A stretch of DNA of 64,000 nucleotides. Source: SZAS-103 sp036496805 (GTDB lineage: Bacteria; Pseudomonadota; Gammaproteobacteria; Xanthomonadales; Xanthomonadaceae). The number at the start of each line of letters is the position of its first letter. The first letter of the stretch is position 1. The notes under the pieces are model-generated. The model had not been told where the DNA came from, did not search any database, and worked only from the letters and a program-made list of their open reading frames with translations. The stretch lies in the NCBI GenBank assembly GCA_036496805.1, contig DASXKN010000027.1:52178-116177 (forward strand), given 5' to 3'. The translations under genes were made by a program, and so were the position numbers. This document shows positions 19,601 to 30,000 of this stretch, piece by piece.

Positions 19601-20799
19601 CTCGCTGCCAGGATCTCTACAACGCGGGCGGCATCGATCCGGTTGCCGCAGCGAATGGCCTGGGGCAACTGGTTTCCGATACGGCCGAGGTGCAATCCGA
19701 TGCCGCGGTCAACGCCGCGACGGCGCAATTCCAGAACATCACCCTGCGCCTGAATGCCCTGCGCAGCAGTTCCAGGTCGGACAGCCTGGCTTCCGGTGGC
19801 GTCAGCCTGGCCGGATTGTCGATCGGCACGCCGGGCGGGTCGATTCCGGTCGGATCGCTGCTCGATTCCGTGTTCGCTGCGGCCAGCGGGGACAGCAAGC
19901 AGGCCGGCTCGGATTTCAGCCGCTGGGGCTTCTTTGCGACCGGCAACGTCGGCACCGGAAGCATCGATGCGCGTTCGGCGACGCCGGCCTACCACTACGA
20001 CATCAACGGCCTGACCGCCGGCATCGACTATCGCCAGCGCGACAACTGGATCAACGGCATCGCCGTGGGCTACTCGCGGCAGAACACCGACCTGCAGAAC
20101 GACGCCGGCCATGTCCAGATGACCGGGTGGAGCGTTTCGACCTACAGCACCTGGTCGTTCCACAACAACCTCTACCTCGACGGCGTGCTGACCTGGGGCA
20201 ACAATTCGTTCGACCTGACCCGTCGCATCGACTACACGCTGCCCACGCTCGGCGGCGGCACCACGAGCATCGACCAGGTCGCAACCGGCAAGCCGGGCGG
20301 CAACCTGTTCATGGCGGCACTGACGTTCGGCGGCGACTTCCACAAGAACGCGTGGAATTTCAGCCCCTACGCGCAGCTCATCTCCAGCCACCTGAGCTTC
20401 GACGGCTACGACGAAACGCTGCTCGCGGGCCCTGGCAACGGACTCGGCCTGGCGGTGAATTCGCGCGACGTCAGCACGTTCAGCAGCGTGCTCGGCGCCA
20501 AGGTCTCGTACACCCACAGCACCAGCTGGGGCGTGCTGATTCCGACCGCTTCGCTGGACTGGCAGCACGAGTTCAACAGCGACATGAACGCGATCACCGC
20601 GCATTTCATCAACGATCCGACGCAGACCTCGTTCACCCTGCTCGGCAATCCGCTGGAAAACAGCTTTGTCAGGCTCGGACTGGGCGCTTCGTTCGTGATG
20701 TCGCACGGACGCTCGGGGTTCGTGCTTTACGAGCACACGTTCGGTCAGGATGGCCTGCGCCAGGACAACATCGGCCTGGGTATCCGCATCGAGTTCTGA
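16654..20799 (+). CDS. autotransporter with nine Ig-like (invasin/intimin type) repeats
   Basis: A 1,381-residue surface protein. A long basic N-terminus leads into a signal peptide (LAVLAAISLLATGAAWA, cleaved about residue 41). Nine repeats of about 100 residues follow, each opening with a variant of L-x-L-x-S-G-x-x-Q, then R-T-V-x-W, and closing with N-x-x-G-x-A-S-x-x-F-x-Y; this fits bacterial Ig-like group 1 domains. After a helical linker (about 950-1080), the last ~290 residues (from WGFFATGNVG) form an autotransporter beta-barrel ending in Phe, the outer-membrane insertion signal. The passenger should therefore be displayed on the cell by type V secretion, probably for adhesion. GGGGAG upstream of ATG 16654 supports the start. 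It opens the surface-protein island. Confidence 0.88.
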   Translation: MTQGTNRWAGPGRGRGNWLQGARLAVLAAISLLATGAAWADSLALMSGAGQQGLGGSASAEPLVVSIRDASGAAIAGRTVNWSTSNGFVLDAASSVTDSNGLASVGFTYGNYGTTAIVATDPVAANSAQAEETSIGMDSITLISGGGQSGKSGSASTQPIVVQVLDASGHPIVGRTVDWADKTAYTHVNAATSVTNASGDASMGFTYVGGSVSASGNTGTIQATNSTSPSESVLASETVVGFDSLTFLSGASQSGLVGSTSAPIVAQVSDDNGNPVPGVTVTWSQTSGAAGGVSLGSNSTVTDANGKASITFQYLLATSGAITAQSPVTSPVDAHFAGVSAASLTLISPSGMSGRPGSASRTPVVVEAHKADGTLAVGATINWTVVGGNATVNAPTSVTNAAGRASMGFTYGTNNSLLSVSDNADGTSINDIPLLSVAPNGSLQLVSGQNQSGVAGSPGAQPIVVQLLDQTGAPLIGHTISWNIFSGNSVSLNAATSLTDATGQASVSFSYVQAGSGIVVASTDLVPAEDQQVFVTETATGLYSVSAFSGNDSSGPTGTHSTQPLVMLETDPAGNPVVGRVINWSSAGTTTVDAATSKTNALGQASMGYTYGPTASTSQITASDPLTAGSAGSVHFTVIAVGSSPITMISGNGQSGLPNSSGQLVVEIRNSSGQLVSGRTVNWARMAGDAVLASPSGVSASSVTDAGGRATMNFTYGPTSGTTSTFAATDPVSGQQVLFSVTSAVSQNHLAFVSGYDQAGFAGGAGAQPIVAALLDANNQPVPGQTVAWSVVSGPATLTSVTTTTNGSGQITAYFNYGPTPGASIIQVATTGTNPLLAQSTITTLANTAQTLAIVSGNGQVLLGPTPSQQMVVRLTNAGNVPVVGATITWTTNHGTLKYATTTTGNDGQTYNIVTAANFTTSLTVQASTPNASAPAVFSLNAGLSGLPGLTPPEKAVAGALDNSCPALEALAHPTPAQADLLARCQDLYNAGGIDPVAAANGLGQLVSDTAEVQSDAAVNAATAQFQNITLRLNALRSSSRSDSLASGGVSLAGLSIGTPGGSIPVGSLLDSVFAAASGDSKQAGSDFSRWGFFATGNVGTGSIDARSATPAYHYDINGLTAGIDYRQRDNWINGIAVGYSRQNTDLQNDAGHVQMTGWSVSTYSTWSFHNNLYLDGVLTWGNNSFDLTRRIDYTLPTLGGGTTSIDQVATGKPGGNLFMAALTFGGDFHKNAWNFSPYAQLISSHLSFDGYDETLLAGPGNGLGLAVNSRDVSTFSSVLGAKVSYTHSTSWGVLIPTASLDWQHEFNSDMNAITAHFINDPTQTSFTLLGNPLENSFVRLGLGASFVMSHGRSGFVLYEHTFGQDGLRQDNIGLGIRIEF

Positions 20800-21011
20800 T
20801 CGTGGGGCGCGGATCGCGCGCCGCCACGGGTCGTCGTTCGGGAATGGAGGTCGGTAGGATTTGCATGTCGGTCGTGTCCCGCCACGTGGACCGGGGACGC
20901 GATCATCCGGAGATCAACTGACCGGGGAGCCGGCGCGCCGCGCAACCGCTGTCGCGCGAAACGCCCACGATCCGGTCGAAGCCAAGGCTCAAGCACATCA
21001 GGGGGATTCAC

Positions 21012-24000
21012 ATGCACACTTCCAAACGCCTGCGCACCGCGCAACTGACGCTCTGCATCCTGTTCGCCATCACCACCGGCGAAGCCCTCGCCCAGGTCAG
21101 CCCGGTCGGTTGCAAGGGTCCCGGAGGCGGTTCGACCCAGTCCGGCACCGATGCCTTCGCCTGCGGGTACTTCGACCATGTGAAGGGCACCGACGCCACG
21201 GCGTTCGGCGACTTCAACCTCGTGTACGGAAACAATTCCAGCTCGGTCGGCAACGCAAACACCATCGGCACGTCCGCCAAGTACGAGAAGGGAAGCAGCG
21301 CGTTCGGCTACGGCAACAAGGTATACGGCTACAACGCCACGGCGACCGGCTACAAGAACACGATCGGGACGACCGGCGCCACCGCCAGCGACAGCAGCGC
21401 CTTCGGCAATGGCAACAAGGTCTACGGCAAGTACGGCACTGCGGCCGGCTTCAGGAACACGATCGGGACGACCACCACAGCCGCCAACAAGAGCAGCGCG
21501 TTCGGCTACGTCAACAAGTTGTACGGCAACGACGGCTCGGTGTTCGGCTACAAGAATGCGATCGGGACGAGCACCACGGCCGTCAGCAAGAGCAGCGCGT
21601 TCGGCTACGTCAACAAGGTGTACGGGAACGACGCCTCGGCGTTCGGCGATTCCAACAACGTCAGCGGCAACAACAGCTCGGCTGCCGGCGACAACAACTA
21701 CGTCGGCGGCCTGAAAAGCTCGGCTTTCGGCTATCACAACCATATCAACAGCTCGCAGGACGCGGCCCTCGGCACCAACAACTACGTCAGCGGCTACCAG
21801 AGCACCGCCACGGGTATCGGCAACTCCGTCGGATCGGCGGGCGCGTTCGTCTACAAGAGCAGCGCATTCGGCTACGCCAACAAGGTGTACGGCAACTACT
21901 CGACGGCGGTCGGCTACAAGAACGTGGTCGGGGCGGCCGCCTACTACGCCAACAAGAGCACCGCGCTGGGCTACGTCAACACCGTCACCGGCAACTACGC
22001 TTCGGCCGTCGGCTACAAGAACGCCGCGACCGCCAACAACGCGAGCGCTTTCGGCCACACGAACCACGCCTACGGCGCAGGCAGCAGCGCGTTCGGCTCG
22101 CTCAACGACGTCTACGGCAGCAAGGCCAGCGCGTTCGGTTACGGGAACAACGTGAGGACGATCCAGAGCACGGCGGTCGGCTACGGCAACACCATCTCGA
22201 ACACGGCCCGCTACAGCAACGCGATCGGCAACGGCAACACCGCCGACTCGCTCACCCGCGTGGCCGTCAAGGACGAGAACGCCATCGGCAGCAAGAACAC
22301 CGTGGACGGGACCTATTCGAGCGCGATCGGCTACGGCAACACCGCGACCGCGAAATCCGGCACCGCGGTCGGCGCGTCCAACAAGACGTACGGCGCCAAC
22401 GGCAGCACCTTCGGCTTCACCAACTCGATATACAACAACACTACTGACGGCAATGCGCTGGGCGACCACAACCGGATCGGAGCCACCGGTGCGCCCGCGA
22501 TCAGCTACGCCAACGCGGTGGGCAGCCTCAATACCGTTTCGGGCAGCGAGGGCAGCGCATTCGGCGAGAGAAACCAGTCGGCGGGCCAGGGCAGCAGCGC
22601 CTTCGGTGCGGGCAACTACGCCGGCGCCTACGCCGCTGCGTTCGGCAACTACAACCGCGCTTCCTACCGGAGCGCCGCCCTGGGCGTGAACAACACTGCA
22701 TCCGGCACGGACAGCACGAGCGTCGGCTACGACAACACGGTTTTCGGCAACTACAGCGTCGCGTTCGGACGCGCGAACACGGCTTTCGACGACAACAACA
22801 CGGCGATCGGCATCAAGAACACCACCTACAACCTCCTCAGCACAGCCGTCGGCTACGGGAACCAGGCCGGCGGCGACGGCTACGGCACTGCGTCCAGCGC
22901 ATTCGGATACCACAACCTCACCGAAGCCAGCTACGCCGGCGCCTTCGGCGCCAAGAACCGCGCCTTCGCCAAGGGCTCGAGCGCGTTCGGCTACAACAAC
23001 ACGGCCGGCACCTACAACAGCTCCTACGCCTCCGGCAACGGCAATTTCGCCAGTGCATTCGGCAGCAGCAACACCGCGCTCGGGGACTTCAGCAGCGCGT
23101 TCGGCAAGGACAACACCACCAAGGGAACCTTCAGCAGCGCTTTCGGCGCCTACAACTACGCCAGCGGCCTTCGAGCCAACGCGTTCGGCTACGGCAACAC
23201 CGCAACCGCACAGGACAGCAACGCCTTCGGCAGTTACAACAAGGCGACCTACGCCTTCAGCGACGCCTTCGGTTTCCTCAACCATGCCTACGCGGCCGAC
23301 GCCAGCGCGATCGGTGTGCGCAACGTGGCGTCGGGCGACTCCAGCAGCGCGGTCGGCTTCACGAACACCGCCAGCTTCGCCGGCGACAGCGCGTTCGGTT
23401 ACCGCAACACGGCGTCCGGCAGCGCGTTCGGGCGTGCGAGTGCCGTCGGCGCGGAGAATACGGCGTCGGGCGATTACAGCAACGCGTTCGGCTTCGGGAA
23501 CGCCGCCTCCGGGGATGTCAGCAGCGCGATCGGCGCCTTCAATACCGCAGCCGGAGGAGGGAGCAACGCGATCGGTCTCCAGAATACCGTCACTGCCTCC
23601 GGCACCTATGGCAGCGCAGTCGGGCGGCTCAACAACGTCTCGGGCGCCAAAGGGGATGCCTTCGGATACTCGAACTCGGCGTCCGGTACCGCCAGCAGCG
23701 CGTTCGGCTACAAGAGCGTCGCTTCGGGCAACAACAGCACCGCCGTCGGCAGACTCGACACCGCCAGCGCCACCGGCAGTACGGCGGTCGGCAACACCGA
23801 CACCGCTTCGGGGTACCGGAGCAGCGCGGTGGGCTTCACCGACACGGCCAATGGATCGCGGAGCAGCGCGTTCGGCTACAAGAGCACGGCCTCTGGCTCG
23901 AACAGCAGCGCTGCCGGCTACGCCAGCGTGGCGAACGCAGCGGGCAGCAGCGCGTTCGGCGACGGGAGCCACGCGTACAACGTGGATGCGACCGCGGTCG

Positions 24001-27000
24001 GCTTCCAGGACGCGGCGACCGGCCTGCGCAGCAGTGCCCTCGGCTACAAGAGCACGGCCTCGGGGACCAACAGCACGGCGGTCGGCCGGAGCGATATCGC
24101 ATCGGCCACCGGCAGCAGCGCGCTCGGCAACCTGAGCGTCGCCAGCGGCGCCAGCAGCAGCGCGGTCGGCTTCACCGACCAGGCGACCGGTTCGCGGAGC
24201 AATGCGTTCGGCTACAAGGACACCGCGACCGGCAGTTACACCAGCGCGCTCGGCTACAGGAACACGGTTGCCGGCAACGGCAGCAACGCGGTGGGCAGCG
24301 ACAATGCGGTCAGCTTCTACGCGCGTACCAGCAACGCGCTGGGCGACCACAACACGGTCGGCGTCGGCATAACGGCGTTCTACTATCACGCCAATGCCAT
24401 CGGCAGCTACAACACGGCGAACAACACCGGCGCCAACGCGGTGGGTTCGAGGAACACGGCATCGGGCCTGGGCAGCAGTGCGTTCGGCTATGGCAACACC
24501 GCCTCGGGCGCCGACAGCAGCGCCTTCGGCTACAAGAGCACCGCCAGCGGAACCGGGAGCGTGGCGATCGGCAATGCGGCCTCGGCCGCCGGTGCCAATG
24601 CGGTTGCGGTCGGCAGCGGCGCTTCGGCGGGTTTCGGCAACACCTCCGCTTTTGGCGAAGGCGCGACCACGGCGGCCGCGAACCAGACCGCGATCGGAGC
24701 GAACTCCAGCGTCAGCGCGACGGCGACCGGCTCGGTGGCGCTCGGCTTCGGATCCACCGACACGCGTGCCAATACCGTATCGGTCGGCAATGGCGCGACC
24801 AACCGCCAGATCATCAATGTCGCCGCCGGTACCGCCGGCACCGACGCGGTCAACCTCAACCAGCTCAACGCGGCCGTGGGCGGCGTCGCCGGATGCAATG
24901 GCGCCGGCACCACATCCACCGGATCGAATGCGTTCGCCTGCGGCAACTACGACACCGCGAGCGGCGCCAGCAGCAGCGCGGTCGGCGTCAGGAACACGGC
25001 ATCAGGCGCGAACAGCAGCGCTTTCGGTTACGGAAACAACGCTACCAGCACGAGCGGCTCGGCATTCGGCTACAAGAACCAGGTGGCCGGCAACGGCAGC
25101 AGCGCGTTGGGCAGCACCAACACCGTCAGTTTCTACGCGCGCAACAGCAATGCGATCGGCGACCACAACGCGGCGGGCTCCGGCGTCACGCCGTTCCTGT
25201 ACCACGCAAACGCGATCGGCAGCTACAACACGGCGAACGCCACGGGCGCGAGCGCGGTGGGTTATGACAACCTGGCAAGCTACGCGGGGAGCAGTGCATT
25301 CGGAAACGGCAATACCGCATCCGGCAGCGGTTCCAGTGCGTTCGGTCGCAGGAACAACGCGACTGCCTTGCACGCCACCGCATTCGGATATGCCAACGAG
25401 GCCGACTATGGAAGCGCCGCAGCATTCGGCTACCGCAACAAGGTCCAGGCAACCGGAGGTGTGGCGTTCGGATCGGGCAATACCGTCGGCACCGGGGCGT
25501 CCGAAGCCAGTGCGATCGGTTTCGACAGCACAGCCAATGGATCCCAGTCGGTAGCATCCGGTTTCAGGGATCTGGCCACCAGCAACAATTCCAGCGCCGT
25601 TGGCGTATCGAATGCTGCTCAGGGTCTTGCCGCTGCGGCCTTCGGCGTCCAGAACACCACCGCTGTGAACGCCTATTTTTCGAGTGCATTCGGCGTCAAG
25701 AACACCGCTGGCGCTCCTGCTGCCAGTGCCTTCGGATACGGCAACACTGCCTCCGGCAAAAACAGTAGCGCATTCGGCCTTGCCAATACGGCTTCGGGTT
25801 TCGACAGCGTTTCGTTCGGATACAGGAACGCTGCGTCCGGTCTCGTCAGCAGCGCCGCTGGTTTCGAAAGCGCGGCACTCGCGCAGGCCAGTTCCGCGTT
25901 CGGCTACAGGAACATCGCGTCGGGCCTGGACAGCACCGCGGTCGGCTTCGCCGACAAGGCAACTTACGCGGGCAGCAGCGCGTTCGGCGACGGCAGCCAT
26001 GCCTACAACACGGACGCGTCCGCGTTCGGTTTCCAGGACAGTGCGACCGGCAAGGCCGGTAGCGCGCTCGGCTACAAGAGCACGGCGTCGGCGACCAACA
26101 GCACCGCGGTCGGCAGGAGCGACACGGCTTCGGGTATCGGCAGCAGCGCGTTCGGCAACCTGAGCAACGCCAGTGGCGGCGGCAGCAGCGCGATCGGCGA
26201 TGCGGATACCGCTTCGGGATACCGGAGCAGCGCAGTTGGTTTCACCGACCAGGCGACCGGCGCGCACAGCAGTGCGTTCGGCTACAAGAACACCGCGTCG
26301 GGTTCCAACAGCAGCGCGGTCGGCTACGGCAGCATGGCGACCTTCGCGGGGAGCAGCGCATTCGGCGACGGCAGCCACGCATACAACGTCGATGCGTCCG
26401 CGGCCGGCTTCCAGGACGCGGCGACCGGCCTGCGCAGCAGCGCCGTCGGATACAAGAGCACGGCCTCGGGGACGAACAGCAGCGCGGTCGGTCGGAGCGA
26501 CACTGCATCAGGCACCGGCAGCAGCGCGTTCGGCAACCTGAGCGTCGCCAGCGGCGCGAGCAGCACTGCAGTCGGCTTCACCGACCAGGCGACCGGGGTG
26601 CGAAGCAATGCCTTCGGCTACAAGGACACCGCTTCGGGTCTGGACGCTGGCGCGTTCGGGTTCTACGACACGGCGGCTGGATCCAAGAGCAACGCGTTCG
26701 GTTACCGGAACAGCGCAACCGGCAGCTACGCCAGCGCGCTCGGCTACCAGAACACGGTTGCCGGCAACGGCAGCAGCGCGGCGGGCAGCCACAACGCGGT
26801 CAGCTTCTACGCCCGCAACAGCAACGCGCTGGGCGACCACAACACGGTGGGCGCGGGCATCACGCCGTTCCTGTACCACGCGAATGCGATCGGCAGCTAC
26901 GACACCGTGAACGCCACGGGCGCGAGCGCAGTGGGCTTCAAGAACACGGCGTCTGGCCTGGACAGCAGCGCGTTCGGCTATGCCGACATGGCGACCTTCG

Positions 27001-30000
27001 CAGACAGCAGCGCCTTCGGCGACGGCAGCCACGCCTACAACACCGACGCGTCCGCATTCGGCTTCCAGGATGTCGCATCCGGCGCCCATGCGAGTGCACT
27101 CGGCTACAAGAGCACGGCGTCGGCGACCAACAGCACGGCGGTCGGCAGGAGCAGCACCGCATCGGGCGTCGGCAGCAGCGCGGTCGGCAACCTGAGCAAT
27201 GCCAGCGGCGTCGGCAGCAGCGCGATCGGCGATGCGGATACCGCCTCCGGCTACCACAGCAGCGCGGTTGGTTTCACCAGCCACGCGACCGGCACGCAGA
27301 GCGACGCGTTCGGCTACAAGGCCACCGCTTCGGGCACGTACAGCAGCGCCATCGGCGTCAGCGACACGGCCTCCGGCGCCGACAGCAGCGCGGTCGGGTT
27401 CAAGAGCAAGGCGACCAAGAACCAGAGCAGCGCGTTCGGCTATGCAGACACCGCAAGCGGCACAAACAGCAGCGCAGTCGGCTTCCTGAGCAACGCTTCG
27501 GCCCTGGGGAGCGCGGCGTTCGGATACGAGGATGCGGCGTCGGGACAGGACAGCAGCGCGTTCGGCTCCAGGGACACGGCGTCCGCACGGTACAGCAGCG
27601 CCATCGGTTTCAAGAACAGGGCGCAGGCCACCAACAGCAGCGCGATCGGTTACAACAACCTCGCCCGCTATGTCACCAGCAACGCGATCGGCTCCAACAA
27701 CATTGCCTACAGCCAGGACGGCAGTGCGATCGGCAACAGCAACTACTCGGGCGCGGACAGTCCCCTGACGTATCGCGCCAGCGCCATCGGCAGCCACAAC
27801 AAGGCCACGGCGACCGGCAGCAGCGCGTTCGGCGTGTACAACTCGGCGTCGGGCGTCAGCAGCAATGCGTTCGGCTACAAGAACACCGCATCGGGAGCGA
27901 ACAGTAGCGCCGTCGGCTACGCCAACCTGGCGACGTTTGCGGGAAGCAGCGCCTTCGGAGATGCGAGCCACGCGTACAACACCGACGCGACCGCGGTCGG
28001 CTTCAAGGACTCGGCATCCGGTCCCCACGGCAGTGCGCTCGGCTACAAGAGCACGGCTTCGGCGACCAACAGCACCGCGGTCGGCGCGAACGACACCGCA
28101 TCGGGCGTTGGCAGCAGCGCGTTCGGAAACCAGGACATCGCCTCGGGCGCAAGCAGCAGCGCGATTGGTTTCAAGAGCACGGCGACCAAGAAACAGAGCA
28201 GCGCGTTCGGTTACGCCGATGCGGCCAGCGGACTGTACAGCAGCGCCGTAGGCTTCCAGAGTCAAGCCTCGTCGCAGGGTAGCGCGGCGTTCGGTTTCAA
28301 CAGCACGGCTTCGGGAATCTACAGCGCGGCGATCGGAGGAAACAACATCGCTTCGGGTTTCGACAGCAGTGCATTCGGCGTCAAGACCCAGGCGACCCAG
28401 AACCAGAGCAGCGCATTCGGCTATGCCGACGTGGCCACCGGTGGCTTCAGCAGTGCTTTGGGGTGGAGCAATGTCTCCAGCGGCGCCAACAGCAGCGCCG
28501 TCGGCAGCGGCAACAAGGCGAGCGGGCAAAACAGCAGCGCATTGGGTGCGCGCAACGTTGCCTCGTACACCAACGCGAGTGCGTTGGGTGTGGGGAACAC
28601 GGCTTCGGCGCTCTACAGCGTCGCCGTCGGCGCCGGCAATCGTGCGACGGGCGCACAAGGCAGCGCAGTCGGGTTCAGCAGCTACGCCGGCGGAGCCGGA
28701 AGCAGCGCGGTTGGTTCCCGCGATTACGCGACCGGTGCCGGGAGCAATGCGTTCGGCAACAACAACCTCGCTTCGGCCTCGAGCAGCAGCGCTTTCGGCA
28801 CCAATAACCAGGCGACCGGCATCGACAGCACTGCGGTCGGATTCGCCAGTGAGGCATCCAACGTCGATTCGACCGCAGTCGGCTTCAGGAGCAGGGCCGC
28901 CGGCTACTACTCCACCGCGATCGGCAACGGCAGCTATGCCAAGGGCACCGACACGATGGCGATCGGCAACGGCGACAAGGCCTACGGCGACGCCAGCGTC
29001 GCGATCGGTCACGACAACTACACCGCGGCCGCGGCGACCGGCGCCGTCGCCATCGGCCACAGCGATGGTGCGTTCGGCGTCAAGAGCAGCGCGATGGGCT
29101 ATTACAACCGCGCGAACGGCGCGTACAGCAGCGCGTTCGGTTACAAGAACACGGCCACGGGCCAGGGCGCCGTTGCGTTCGGTTACAAGAACACGAGCAA
29201 CGGCGGCGCGGCGGTCGGCATCGGCAACCAGGCGCTCGACGCTTACAGCAGCGCGATCGGCTGGCTGAACTACACCTCCGCCACGGCGAAGGAAGCCGCG
29301 GCGCTCGGAAACCAGAATTCGGCCCTCGGCATCAAGAGCAGCGCCATCGGCGTCTACAACCACGCCAACGACAACCTGAGCAGCGCGATCGGCTACCACA
29401 ACGCGGCGACGGGCCAGGGTGCCTCCGCGATCGGCTACCAGAACACCACGGCGGCCGGCGGCTCCGCCATCGGTACCAGCAACAAGGTTCTCGCCGCCTA
29501 TGGCAGTGCCCTCGGCGATGCCAACTACGTTTCCGCCGCGGCGACGCGCGGCAGCGCGGTCGGCTTCTCCAACCAGGCGACGGCGGTGCAAGCCAGCGCG
29601 CTCGGTTTCTACAACAAGGCATCGGGTGGAGGCAGCACTGCGGTGGGATCCTCCAACGCGGCCAGCGGCTCGAGCAGCAGCGCGATCGGGTTCGGGAACA
29701 GCGCGTCTGGAACCAGCAGCGTGGCGGTCGGATTCCAGAACGTCGCAACGGGCACGGGCAGCAGCGTGTTCGGCTCAAGCAGCTATGCGAGCAACACCGA
29801 TTCCAGTTCGGTCGGATTCAACGACACCGCCTCGGGCGTGAAGAGCACCGCGGTCGGCTTCTACAACCGCGCCACCGGGAATTACGCCAACGCGGTCGGC
29901 GCCAACAACGTGGCGTCGGGTCTTTACTCCAATGCGATCGGCGCGGCCAACACGAGCGCCGGCGCCTACAGCAGCGCCATCGGTTACGCCAACAGGACTT

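Noticed and set aside
16591..20736. Long minus-strand frame opposite the Ig-repeat autotransporter
   Set aside because: Shadow; the plus-strand protein has signal peptide, repeats and barrel.
26508..29591. Very long open frame on the minus strand across the giant adhesin gene (and similar ones at 20745-24389 and 29775-33200)
   Set aside because: The composition is a mirror of the GC-rich 42-bp repeats (Ala, Val, Arg, Asp runs); there is no signal peptide, domain or ribosome-binding site, and the plus frame is clearly coding.
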